Below are positions 28,193 to 36,832 of a DNA stretch of 58,780 nucleotides, in pieces (position 1 is the first letter of the stretch; every line of letters begins with the position of its first letter). A program made the position numbers and the translations under genes. The stretch covers positions 1 through 58,780 of the forward strand of contig NZ_JACJSJ010000049.1 of the NCBI RefSeq assembly GCF_014698115.1. Direction: 5' to 3'. The stretch is from Nostoc sp. FACHB-973 (lineage in GTDB: Bacteria > Cyanobacteriota > Cyanobacteriia > Cyanobacteriales > Nostocaceae). The notes under the pieces were generated by a model that made no database searches, was not told the origin of the DNA, and worked only from the letters and a program-made list of their open reading frames with translations.

Positions 28193-28633
28193 GTGTCTAT
28201 TCCCGAAATTACTCAAAAGCTATTAGCAGCAAAACAAGACAAAGGACTAAGCTTCGCCGATTTAGAAAAAATTCTCGGACGCGATGAAGTATGGATTGCT
28301 GCTTTAATCTACCGTCAAGCTAGTGCTTCCCCAGAAGAAGCCAAGTTACTAGTCGAAGCATTGGGGCTAGATGCAAGTTATATTAATGAGTTGACTGAAT
28401 ATCCTCTAAAAGGATTAGGCCCAGTTGTACCAACCGACCCACTGATTTATCGTTTCTACGAAATTATGCAGGTGTACGGATTCCCAATTAAAGCCGTGAT
28501 TCAGGACAAATTCGGCGATGGGATTATGAGCGCCATTGACTTTACTTTAGATGTGGAAAAAGAAGTAGACCCCAAAGGCGATCGCGTTAAAATCATTATG
28601 TCTGGTAAATTTCTACCATACAAAAAGTGGTAG
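28193..28633 (+). CDS. cynS: cyanase (cyanate hydratase)
   Basis: 146 residues from GTG 28193, chosen because AGGAG sits seven bases upstream and family members begin with SIPEIT; an upstream ATG in the same frame would overlap the toxin gene. The N-terminal helical domain (about 1-75) resembles a DNA-binding fold, and the C-terminal domain holds the active site: the Arg and Glu of YRFYEIMQVYG and the Ser of GIMSAIDF. The decamer converts cyanate and bicarbonate to ammonia and carbon dioxide in the cytoplasm. In some cyanobacteria cynS follows cyanate transporter genes under NtcA; no transporter is here, and it lies 43 bases after a toxin gene. Confidence 0.95.
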   Translation: MSIPEITQKLLAAKQDKGLSFADLEKILGRDEVWIAALIYRQASASPEEAKLLVEALGLDASYINELTEYPLKGLGPVVPTDPLIYRFYEIMQVYGFPIKAVIQDKFGDGIMSAIDFTLDVEKEVDPKGDRVKIIMSGKFLPYKKW

Positions 28634-28827
28634 TGTTTCAATAAGTTATATCAACTTGTGTACTGACCTCAGGGCAAATATTTCAGAGGCATATTCTCAT
28701 GCACAGGAATACAAAGTTAATATACTTTTCTGTGTTACTCTGCCCTGAAATCAGGATTTTTTAAATAAAATATCGAGACAATATCAAAACAAGTTATAAC
28801 TAGAAAACTGAGATAACTTGATAAATC

Positions 28828-29742
28828 TTGCAAGAAGAACCAATAACGCCAGCAAAAGAAATAATTTTTAATCCCTATTATACCCAGCAAAAGGGAGCAG
28901 CATATTTAGGTGATAGCCTGAAACTGATTAAATTCATTGATGATAATAGTATTAATTTAATTCTCACCTCACCGCCATTTGCTCTCACACGCAAAAAAGA
29001 ATACGGTAACGAAACTGCTGAAAAATATATCGAGTGGTTTCTGCCTTTTGCCTATGAATTTAAAAGAGTACTAGCAGATAATGGCTCATTTGTACTGGAT
29101 TTAGGTGGTGCTTACTTACCTGGTAATCCCGTGCGGAGTATCTATCAATACGAACTTTTGGTTAGATTATGCAAAGAGGTAGGTTTCTTTCTGGCTCAAG
29201 AATTCTACCACTATAATCCGGCTCGACTGCCAACCCCTGCTGAGTGGGTGACAATCAGGCGCATTCGTGTCAAAGATTCAGTGAATACAGTTTGGTGGTT
29301 GTCTAAAACACCAAATCCTAAAGCAGATAACAAAAAAGTTTTAAAACCTTATAGCCAAAGTATGAAGCAATTACTTAAAAATGGCTATCAGGCCAAAATA
29401 CGTCCTAGCGGACATGATATTTCTGACAAATTTCAAAAAGATAATCAAGGTGCAATTCCACCAAATTTGATTGAAATTGCTAATACTGAATCGAATAGTG
29501 CTTATTTCCGACGCTGTAAAGCAGCAGAAATTAGACCCCATCCGGCACGTTTTCCTCAAGGGTTCGCGGAGTTCTTCATCAAATTTTTAACTGATGAAGA
29601 TGATATTGTATTAGATCCATTTGCAGGTTCTAATACAACAGGCTTTGTTGCTCAGAGTCTACAACGCCGATGGATTTGTTTTGAAATTAATGAGGATTAT
29701 CTAATTGGAAGTCGTTATCGTTTTAGTCAAGATTCAGATTAG
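28828..29742 (+). CDS. site-specific DNA methyltransferase (N4-cytosine or N6-adenine, amino-MTase class)
   Basis: 304 residues; TTG start forced by a TAA two codons upstream. Motif IV comes first (LILTSPPF, SPPF 48-51, the form most common in N4-cytosine enzymes) and the SAM-binding motif I is late (DPFAGSNTT, about 263-271), giving the beta-class order. The middle, about 150-240, would be the target-recognition region. No restriction gene of matching type is adjacent, so it is an orphan methyltransferase or a partner of a distant gene; it could also protect DNA from the DUF262/DUF1524 nuclease upstream, which is speculation. The recognition sequence cannot be read. Confidence 0.88.
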   Translation: MQEEPITPAKEIIFNPYYTQQKGAAYLGDSLKLIKFIDDNSINLILTSPPFALTRKKEYGNETAEKYIEWFLPFAYEFKRVLADNGSFVLDLGGAYLPGNPVRSIYQYELLVRLCKEVGFFLAQEFYHYNPARLPTPAEWVTIRRIRVKDSVNTVWWLSKTPNPKADNKKVLKPYSQSMKQLLKNGYQAKIRPSGHDISDKFQKDNQGAIPPNLIEIANTESNSAYFRRCKAAEIRPHPARFPQGFAEFFIKFLTDEDDIVLDPFAGSNTTGFVAQSLQRRWICFEINEDYLIGSRYRFSQDSD

Positions 29743-29807
29743 CTGAAGGGTGAGTAACGAGTAGTGAAGAGTTAAAATTTATAACTCATAAATAAGTGAG
29801 TACTCAC

Positions 29808-30002
29808 TCAAATTTCTCCATTCACTTGCATTTGATGAACTTGATCTGCTAACTCTTGACGACCTTGGTCATCTAGTTTATCAATCGCTAACATACCCAT
29901 AAGAATAACTTCTTTCAGGGTCAAACGTGTCGAATGTGCCTGTTTTTGCACAATCTCCTTAATAATGGGACTAACACCAATCGCTGTACTAGCTCTAGCC
30001 AC
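29808..30002 (-). CDS. small hypothetical protein
   Basis: 64 residues from GTG 30002, without a clear ribosome site. It reads as a compact helical protein: SPIIKEIVQKQAHSTRLTLKEVILMGMLAIDKL then a charged tail. It faces the methyltransferase gene tail to tail. Not recognised; it might be a short DNA-binding or antitoxin-like protein. Confidence 0.4.
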   Translation of the reverse strand: MARASTAIGVSPIIKEIVQKQAHSTRLTLKEVILMGMLAIDKLDDQGRQELADQVHQMQVNGEI

Positions 30003-30432
30003 GGAAGAAAAAACGCTAATGATTCAGCCTAAATCTTAGCACTTCCAATGAAGTTATTCTCTATAGTTAAAACTTAATTCAAATGTGTTTCAACTCATAC
30101 TTCCACGAGCAAACATAAATTTGAAATTCTGTACATAGAGAACTACAACAGAAGTACACAGTATTATCCTTCCTGTAGAAAGAAAATTTTCATCAAACCT
30201 CAATCATGGCATCAAAGCTAAAAACTAACTTTTGGATGAAAATAAATTTAACTCTTGTAATACGAAAGTTACAACTATAGTGTCCGACAACGCCATTAAA
30301 CGCTCCAAAGTTATCCCAAACCGACTTGAGGGTATAACTTTTTTTTGAGCGAGTTCTGGAAGTTCCAGTATTTTTAACTGAAGCTGGCTGATTGAGGTAT
30401 GATATCAGCACCATGAACAGGTAACTTTTCAA
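30003..30432. other. gene-poor stretch
   Basis: AT-rich. A 79-codon TTG frame on the minus strand (30193-30432) begins directly after the XRE stop codon in the same frame; it lacks a ribosome site and recognisable motifs, so it is not called as a gene. Confidence 0.4.
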
Positions 30433-30645
30433 CTATTCTTCTAAAATTTCCACTAACTCTTCGATGGTCACCTCAAAGGTGCGAGCCAATTTGTGGATAG
30501 CAGTAAAGTCAACTGTTGTCATTGCCGGACGACGAGCATAACTTCTAACCGTGCTGTAAATTACCCCAGAACGCTCAGAAACTTCCTTGAGTGTCCATCC
30601 CTTTTCTTGCGCTAGTTCTCGAATCTTCAATCTGACTAATCCCAT
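30433..30645 (-). CDS. XRE family helix-turn-helix regulator
   Basis: 70 residues from ATG 30645; a GTG at 30669 or ATG at 30663 would add up to eight residues. One Cro/CI-type domain fills it: LKIRELAQEKGWTLKEVSER then SGVIYSTVRSYARRP and TTVDFTAIHKLARTFEVTIEEL. It should bind DNA as a dimer. The neighbourhood of a nuclease, toxin-antitoxin pair and methyltransferase fits a regulator of an accessory region, but no operator is evident. Confidence 0.8.
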   Translation of the reverse strand: MGLVRLKIRELAQEKGWTLKEVSERSGVIYSTVRSYARRPAMTTVDFTAIHKLARTFEVTIEELVEILEE

Positions 30646-30669
30646 ATTTGATAACTGATGCATTTGCAC

Positions 30670-31310
30670 CGCTCAATTTCATATGAGAATTGACTCTCAC
30701 CAGGCTGAAGCCGGGGTGATTCAAACTGTTACACCGAAAGAGGCTAAAGCCGTAGTTCTACGTTTTTTGCAGTTATTCTTCCAGAGAAAAACCCTCTGTA
30801 GCACAGTCAAAACTGCCGTACCAACTGATATTTCTTTCTGATAAAAAAGCGATCGCCCCTCGGTTAATCAAACTCTCATGCGTTCACGAAGTGACTCTGA
30901 AAGAGTATCGCCACAGTCTACTGAAATCTGGAAACCTGAAATCAAATGGTTAGTCACTATATTAGCAACATCAAAAACAAAAACCTCTATCCTTAGATCG
31001 TCAAAAATCATCCACTAGTAGCTGAGGGGAGCAACCACTTGCAATATTTGTCACAACTAACTCGTGGAAAGTGGTCTTTTGGTGAAAATAATCCTTTGAG
31101 TAAAAGTATTCTCACAAATCGCACTAATATACCACCGGGAAAACCCTACTTTAAAGAGATCGTAAATTGTCTAATATAATCTCGTGAACACGCTTTACAG
31201 AAATATACAGTGTAAATAAGAATATTAATTTAACCTAAGTAAAATTTTCCTGAATACAGGCGACTAATGCTGTCATAGGGAAAAGCAGTAAGTAGAGGAG
31301 AGACAAAGCG
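30670..31310. other. gene-poor stretch upstream of the SGNH hydrolase
   Basis: No long frame. A short one, 31039-31179, with TTG start after GAGGGGAG, encodes 46 protein-like residues (ending IPPGKPYFKEIVNCLI) and may be a small gene or a remnant. The end of the stretch should hold the SGNH promoter; its ribosome site AGAGGAGAG is clear. Confidence 0.4.
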
Positions 31311-32375
31311 ATGAGGGACCCTTATCTGTTGGCAGCAGGATTGTTAACAGGATTGGCAATACCAGCATCGGCTCTTCCACATCTGTCGATAGTCCTGCCA
31401 GAAAATTCTAGATTCCTGTGGGATTTAAAACAGGGTTCTCAGACAATAGTCAGTACAAAAATTATTAACAATGTCGATCTTTCCTTACCAGAACTCAGTG
31501 GCCAAGCACTGCAATCCTTAGAAAGTTCCCAGACAACGCTAGATGAGCAAAACATCAAGAGCATTGATTTCTCATCACCAGAACTCAGTAGCCAGGGATT
31601 ACCAGCTCCAACAGAATCATTACTTAACCCCAGCGCCCAAGCAGCTACTATTTCACTGACATCTGGCAATCAACTTTACTACCAAAGATTGGCAGCTCTG
31701 AAAACAGGTCAGATTTATACACGCGGGGATAGTGATAATTTGCAATCATTGTGGGAGTCAATCAAGAAGCGTCAACTAACTTATGAAGACTGGAAAAGTT
31801 TACTAGCTTTAGAAGCCAGAGCCATCGCCCAAGGTCAAGGTGCAAATCATCTGAGTATTTTAGTTGGTGATTCTTTGAGCATGTGGTTTCCTCGAGAAAA
31901 ACTGCCTGCTGGGAAATTATGGCTCAATCAAGGCATCTCTGGAGACACTTCCGCTGGCGTTTTGAGAAGATTGGGGGCATTTTCAGCAACCCGACCGGAT
32001 GTAATTTACATTATGGCTGGGATTAACGACTTACGAAAAGGCGATACCGATCAAGCAATTTTGCGTAATTATCGCCGAATTGTCCGCCGCTTACGACAAA
32101 CTCACCCCCAAGCTCAAATAATTGTCCAATCAATTTTGCCGACTCGTTTACCAAAACTTTCCAATAGCCGCATTCGTCACATTAACGCCCAACTAGCTCA
32201 AATTGCTAAACAAGAAGGCGCTAATTATCTCAATATCTATAGTTGGTTTACAGATATGGAAGGCAATATGCGCCCAGAGTTAACCACAGATGGCTTACAC
32301 CTGTCGCAAGAGGGTTATGATGTATGGCGATCGGCACTACAGCAGATAGAATACAAGCTTACTCAGCGTCAGTAA
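31311..32375 (+). CDS. SGNH/GDSL-family hydrolase, exported
   Basis: 354 residues with strong ribosome site GAGGAG. Residues 1-21 look like a Sec signal ending in ASA-LPH. A linker with an internal duplication follows (DLSLPELSGQALQSLESS and DFSSPELSSQGLPAPTES, about 52-105). The SGNH domain has GDSLSMW (about 186-192; nucleophile Ser), ISGDTSAG (oxyanion Gly), GINDLRKG (Asn, about 238) and DGLHLSQEGY (Asp-His, about 327-330). Such enzymes are esterases or deacetylases acting on lipids or cell-surface polysaccharides; the substrate is unknown. It stands alone, convergent with larE. Confidence 0.9.
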   Translation: MRDPYLLAAGLLTGLAIPASALPHLSIVLPENSRFLWDLKQGSQTIVSTKIINNVDLSLPELSGQALQSLESSQTTLDEQNIKSIDFSSPELSSQGLPAPTESLLNPSAQAATISLTSGNQLYYQRLAALKTGQIYTRGDSDNLQSLWESIKKRQLTYEDWKSLLALEARAIAQGQGANHLSILVGDSLSMWFPREKLPAGKLWLNQGISGDTSAGVLRRLGAFSATRPDVIYIMAGINDLRKGDTDQAILRNYRRIVRRLRQTHPQAQIIVQSILPTRLPKLSNSRIRHINAQLAQIAKQEGANYLNIYSWFTDMEGNMRPELTTDGLHLSQEGYDVWRSALQQIEYKLTQRQ

Positions 32376-32431
32376 GAATTGAGCGATCGCTTCTCCCCAA
32401 GAGGCGATGCAAGTCTAGAAGCTAAAAAATC

Positions 32432-33262
32432 CTATAATTTAACGCCCACGACTTCCGGATTTAAAACTTGATTCAACTTTCCGCTACGGTAACCTTCTAA
32501 ATCCAAAGTTACGTAAATAAATCCAAAATCTTGAAATGCGTCAACTAATATTTGTAAATCAGTCTTTAAGACAAACTCTTTAATTTGTTCTGGTGGTAAT
32601 TCAATACGTGCTGTATCGCCTTGGGATCGCACGCGCAAATTCTGCCAACCCAGCTTTCTTAAGAAAATTTCCGCTCTACCAACTCGTTGTAACTTAGCAA
32701 CAGTAATTTCTTCACCATAAGGAAACCGGGAACTCAGACAAGGTTGAGCAGGTTTATCCCACCAAGGTAAACCCAGTTGTTGCGAAAGTTGCCGGACTTC
32801 AACTTTGGTAACACCAACTTCAGCTAAAGGCGATCGCGCACCTCTTTCTTTCGCCGCCTGAATTCCTGGGCGATAATCATGCAAATCATCAGCATTCACA
32901 CCATCCACTACATAGGGATAACCCAACTGTAAAGCCAAAGGTTTGAGAGTATCGTGCAACTCACTTTTGCAAAAATAACAGCGGTTGACAGGGTTAGAAG
33001 TGTAATTGGGGTTCTCCATTTCGTGAGTTTGAACGATTTGATGAGGAATCCCAATAGTTGCAGCTTGAATTTTGGCGTCTTCCAACTCTTCTGGCAACAG
33101 CGAAGGAGAAACAGCAGTCACAGCCAAAGCGCGATCGCCCAACACATCATAAGCAATTTTGGCAACCAAAGTGCTATCAACGCCCCCAGAGTAGGCAATC
33201 AAAGCCTGCTCCATTTCTTGAAATAAAGCTCTTAATTGCTCAAATTTTTCTGTCAGCATCAT
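32432..33262 (-). CDS. larE: LarE-type ATP-dependent sulfur transferase
   Basis: 276 residues. PP-loop SGGVDS at 25-30, NRCYFCK with Cys95 and Cys98, and PCLSSRFPYGE with Cys175. LarE adds sulfur to pyridinium dicarboxylate during synthesis of the nickel-pincer nucleotide cofactor of lactate racemase-type enzymes. In the best-known enzyme one Cys gives up its sulfur; forms with three cysteines are thought to carry an iron-sulfur cluster and act catalytically, and this protein has that three-Cys pattern. No larA, larB or larC is in the window, and many cyanobacteria keep larE alone, so the real client is uncertain. Confidence 0.9.
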   Translation of the reverse strand: MMLTEKFEQLRALFQEMEQALIAYSGGVDSTLVAKIAYDVLGDRALAVTAVSPSLLPEELEDAKIQAATIGIPHQIVQTHEMENPNYTSNPVNRCYFCKSELHDTLKPLALQLGYPYVVDGVNADDLHDYRPGIQAAKERGARSPLAEVGVTKVEVRQLSQQLGLPWWDKPAQPCLSSRFPYGEEITVAKLQRVGRAEIFLRKLGWQNLRVRSQGDTARIELPPEQIKEFVLKTDLQILVDAFQDFGFIYVTLDLEGYRSGKLNQVLNPEVVGVKL

Positions 33263-33317
33263 TTATCAACCCTGCCAAAACCCTATATCACCAAACAAAT
33301 CCTATTGTAGTCATTAG

Positions 33318-33505
33318 TTATGGGGCATGGGGCACAAGAGGCAGAGGGGCAGGGGGCAGGGGCAAGGGGGAGAATGAAAAATTACTTCTTTCCCCCTGCT
33401 CCCTTCTCCCTGCTCCCCTGCTCCTTCTTCTCCCTCATCCCCCTCATCTCCCTCATCTCCCTCATCTCCCTCATCCCCCTACTCCCTACTCCCTACTCCC
33501 CATCA
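33318..33505. repeat. STRR cluster between larE and the hybrid kinase
   Basis: A G-rich part (33318-33372) and a long C-rich part (CCCTGCT, CCCTCAT, CCCTACT units, 33391-33505) that may pair. The last units run into the end of the hybrid kinase gene. Confidence 0.88.
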
Positions 33506-35325
33506 ATCGGTTTACTATACTTAGCCACCAGACGGGCTAAAAACGGTAAATCAATCGGTTTAGAAATATAATCATTTACTCCAGCTGCTAGACAAGTTTC
33601 GCGATCGCCTTTCATCGCCATTGCTGTTTGTGCAATCACTGGAATATTCTGATACTGGGGATTTTCTCGTAGTTCCTGCACCAACTTCAGACCATTTCCA
33701 TCTGGCAGGTAAACATCCATTAAAATTACTGCTGGCTCTAGCTGTCTTAAAGCTTCCCACATTTTTGCAGCGCTCTTGACCCAAGTCACCTGATATCCCA
33801 ATTTAGATAGATAAATTTGCATCAAATCACCGTTGGGTAAGTCATTTTCTACCAGCAATATCTGAGAAGACGAACTAGGAGTCACAACCAAATCAGATAA
33901 AAAACAATTTGCTTCCCCTGCTTCCCCTGCTCCCCCTGCTTCCTGTGCTACCTTCAGGGGAAGCACCAGCGTAAAACGGGAGCCATGATTTATTTCAGAT
34001 TCCACTTTCACGGAACCACCGTGAATTTCGGCGAGTTTGCGAGTCACTGCTAAACCCAAACCAGTACCTTCAATACCAGCTACAGCATTGGCAATTTGGA
34101 AATAGGGATCAAACAGTTGAGCTTGGTCTTCTTGGGATATACCAGCGCCAGTATCCCAAACTGTAAAATGCACAAATAAACCTTGACAAGCAACCTGTAA
34201 GCCAACATTGCCTTTGCTGGTGAACTTTAAAGCGTTGAAGAGTAAATTCAACAGCATTTGCTTGAGTCGTAAGGAGTCGGCTACTAGGGTTGTGATATCA
34301 GGGTCGAGTTCCAGGACTAGTTTCAAACCTTTATTAGCGGCTTTCTCCTTCACCAGTGCAAAAACATTGCTACACAGCAGTGGTATATCTACTGTTTCCC
34401 ACTGTACTTCTAGCTGATTAGCTTCAATTTTAGAGAGATCTAAAATATCATTAATCAGAGCTAGCAAGTGCTTGCCGCTAGACTGAATGATATTTAAATA
34501 CTCTTGCTGACGTTCTCTACTGGGTTCGTAGCCTTGAGCTAACAGCAAGTGGGTAAACCCAATAATCGAACTCAGCGGTGTGCGAATTTCATGACTGGTG
34601 TTTGCTAAAAACTGATTTTTAAGTTGATTAGTACGCTCTAGTTCTTGATTAGAGCTACTTAACTTTTCATACCGCTGCTGCCAAGATAGTACGTGCCTTA
34701 GTTGGATCAAAGCTGTAGTACACTGCTTAGCAGACCTGGCCATCAATTGGGATGTGAGCTGAGCTTGCGATCCTATGAATGGCTCAGAATCAGACCCTAG
34801 CGATGCCGTGGCAATAACTAGCCAGCCAATGACGCCGCCAAAATCATCAGCTAACCGCCAAGCATTCGGTGTTTGTTGATTCTCAAGCTGCTGCAAATCT
34901 TTGAGTTCTATAGTCTGTTCCAATCTCAACGGCAGTTTTTTCGCCGCTGTCAGTGTCACTTCCAACAGTGGAGATTGTGAGCCGGAAAATGGGGAACGAG
35001 AAACATAGCAAACTTTGGCAAATGTTTTGTGTGGCTCAAGCAGAGCGACGCCTACGGCAAATTGGACGAACGCTAGATGACTGGTGTCCACAGCAGTGTT
35101 AATTTCATTGACCACAGTTTGAAAAATTTCTGCTTCTGCGGCTAGTGGCTGTGAGACAGTATTACAAGCAGAAAGCAGGAAATCATTGAGGCGACTTTGC
35201 AACTGGTTTAAGCTTTTCTCCAGCCACAAGTCGGCGCGAAGTTGCTGAATTGTTGTCAAAAGTTTTGGCGTTGCATCTATCTGTGAGTTCTGTTCTGGTA
35301 AGCTTGAATACTGCTGCATGGTCAA
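33493..35325 (-). CDS. hybrid sensor histidine kinase / response regulator
   Basis: 610 residues, no membrane helix. Residues 45-210 look like a divergent GAF sensor domain, followed by a short coiled coil. HisKA has NTSHEIRTPLSSIIGF (His245). HATPase_c runs about 355-460 with NALKF, DTGAGIS and GTGLGLAV. The linker AQEAGGAGEAGEANCF (460-474) is encoded by CCCTGCT-type heptamers. A C-terminal receiver domain follows (about 488-605), with Asp537 in LMDVYLPDG as the phosphate acceptor and Lys589. The final residues IDGE and the TAG stop lie in another heptamer array. Signal unknown. It is divergent from the permease gene. Confidence 0.92.
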   Translation of the reverse strand: MTMQQYSSLPEQNSQIDATPKLLTTIQQLRADLWLEKSLNQLQSRLNDFLLSACNTVSQPLAAEAEIFQTVVNEINTAVDTSHLAFVQFAVGVALLEPHKTFAKVCYVSRSPFSGSQSPLLEVTLTAAKKLPLRLEQTIELKDLQQLENQQTPNAWRLADDFGGVIGWLVIATASLGSDSEPFIGSQAQLTSQLMARSAKQCTTALIQLRHVLSWQQRYEKLSSSNQELERTNQLKNQFLANTSHEIRTPLSSIIGFTHLLLAQGYEPSRERQQEYLNIIQSSGKHLLALINDILDLSKIEANQLEVQWETVDIPLLCSNVFALVKEKAANKGLKLVLELDPDITTLVADSLRLKQMLLNLLFNALKFTSKGNVGLQVACQGLFVHFTVWDTGAGISQEDQAQLFDPYFQIANAVAGIEGTGLGLAVTRKLAEIHGGSVKVESEINHGSRFTLVLPLKVAQEAGGAGEAGEANCFLSDLVVTPSSSSQILLVENDLPNGDLMQIYLSKLGYQVTWVKSAAKMWEALRQLEPAVILMDVYLPDGNGLKLVQELRENPQYQNIPVIAQTAMAMKGDRETCLAAGVNDYISKPIDLPFLARLVAKYSKPIDGE

Positions 35326-35503
35326 CTAGACCGCTGAACAAGTTTAGCTTCGCATAAAAATCCGAATAGGATTTTATGTATGTGGGCGGGCAATCCTTTT
35401 TTATTTATAAACCATAACTTATGGTGTCGGGTTTAGCACCTAAACCACAAAAAAATATTGTATGAAGGACTGATTTAAAAATTTTTCTGGCAACTTCAGA
35501 CTT

Positions 35504-36370
35504 ATGGATACACAATTCGCCCAACTCATTGTCAATGGAATTGCAGTGGGGAGCATTATTGCTCTAGCCGCAGTTGGACTTACGCTTACCTATGGAATTT
35601 TACGTCTATCTAATTTTGCTCATGGTGACTTTCTGACTTTAGGAGCCTATCTCACTTGGCTGATCAACACTATTGGAGTAAATATTTGGCTGTCAATGCT
35701 CCTCGCAGCAGGAGGAACGGTAGCAGCAATGTTGTTATCAGAAAAGTTACTCTGGTCAAGGATGCGCTCTATTCGTGCTACCTCCACCACGCTGATTATC
35801 ATTTCTATCGGACTTGCCTTATTTCTTCGCAATGGGATTATTTTTATCTGGGGTGGCAAAAATCAAAATTACGATTTACCTGTTACCCCGGCTTTAGACA
35901 TCTTCGGCTTGAAAGTGCCGCAAAATCAATTATTAGTATTGGGGTTGGCAGTATTAGCAATTTTGGGGCTGCACTATCTCCTGCAAAACACCAAAATTGG
36001 TAAAGCCATGCGAGCAGTTGCTGACGATCTCGACTTAGCCAGGGTTTCCGGTATCAATGTTGACCGAGTAATTTTCTGGACTTGGTTAATTGCTGGTACT
36101 CTTACATCCTTGGGCGGCAGTATGTACGGGTTGATTACAGCCGTGCGCCCGAATATGGGATGGTTTTTAATTTTACCATTATTTGCCTCAGTGATTTTGG
36201 GAGGGATTGGCAACCCCTACGGTGCGATCGCCGCAGCTTTTATCATTGGCATTGTCCAAGAAGTCAGCACTCCTTGGCTGGGTTCTCAATATAAACAAGG
36301 CGTGGCACTGTTGATTATGATTTTGGTGCTACTCATTCGTCCTAAAGGTTTATTTAAAGGCACGATTTGA
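35504..36370 (+). CDS. branched-chain/neutral amino acid ABC transporter permease, LivH family
   Basis: 288 residues, about eight membrane helices. Start MDTQFAQLIVNGIAVGSIIA and the following LTYGILRLSNFAHGDFLTLGAY are LivH signatures; ADDLDLARVSGINVDRV (about 173-187) is the cytoplasmic loop that docks with the ATPase. LivH pairs with LivM-type permease, two ATPases and a binding protein; none is nearby. That dispersed layout recalls the N-I neutral amino acid transporter (NatD is its LivH-type subunit) of Anabaena, whose genes are scattered, so this may be natD, but a urea or other solute permease is not excluded. Confidence 0.88.
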   Translation: MDTQFAQLIVNGIAVGSIIALAAVGLTLTYGILRLSNFAHGDFLTLGAYLTWLINTIGVNIWLSMLLAAGGTVAAMLLSEKLLWSRMRSIRATSTTLIIISIGLALFLRNGIIFIWGGKNQNYDLPVTPALDIFGLKVPQNQLLVLGLAVLAILGLHYLLQNTKIGKAMRAVADDLDLARVSGINVDRVIFWTWLIAGTLTSLGGSMYGLITAVRPNMGWFLILPLFASVILGGIGNPYGAIAAAFIIGIVQEVSTPWLGSQYKQGVALLIMILVLLIRPKGLFKGTI

Positions 36371-36391
36371 GTAGCACCGTTCCACTTCTAA

Positions 36392-36529
36392 CTATTCAAT
36401 AATGTGGAAATAATAAGCTGCTACCAAGAAATTGATAGCTAACAAGAACAGTGCCCAGCCTGTGCGAAAGGCGTAGGGAGGTTTAGCTCCACTGTCGGCA
36501 ACTGCGGAATTCTTAGCTTTAGCAGTCAT
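36392..36529 (-). CDS. psaX: photosystem I subunit PsaX
   Basis: 45 residues. AGGAG lies nine bases before the ATG. A polar N-terminus of about 18 residues precedes YAFRTGWALFLLAINF and a single membrane helix ending VAAYYFHIIE, the pattern of PsaX, a one-helix peripheral PSI subunit found in Thermosynechococcus and Nostoc-type cyanobacteria that binds one antenna chlorophyll. The N-terminus is longer by several residues than the thermophile protein. It is a single-gene unit, convergent with the LivH gene. Confidence 0.9.
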   Translation of the reverse strand: MTAKAKNSAVADSGAKPPYAFRTGWALFLLAINFLVAAYYFHIIE

Positions 36530-36611
36530 AATGCGGTTCTCCTAATGTCAGGACTTTTTAAGAAATACCAAATTATGTGTACCAATCCCCCAAATTCTTT
36601 AGAAATATTTG

Positions 36612-36832
36612 AAGTTGGGGAATGGGGAGTGGGGACTGGGGATTGGGGAGTAGGGATTGGGGAGTGGGGACTGGGAACTGGGGACTGGGGACTGGGGACT
36701 GGGAACTGGGAACTGGGGCATTGGTTATTAATTCTTATCCCCCACTCCCTCATCTCCCTCATCCCCCTCATCCCCTTCATCCCCCTCATCCCCACACTCC
36801 CTACTCCCCACTCTCCACTCCCTCTTCTCCCG
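36612..36832. repeat. STRR cluster at the lipA 3' end
   Basis: GGGGACT, GGGGATT and GGGAACT heptamers (36615-36718), then C-rich CCCTCAT and CCCTACT units (36738-36832). The C-rich end overlaps the last codons of lipA. Confidence 0.92.

Noticed and set aside
30193..30432. 79-codon minus-strand frame after the XRE gene
   Set aside because: TTG start immediately after the XRE stop, no ribosome site and no recognisable motif.
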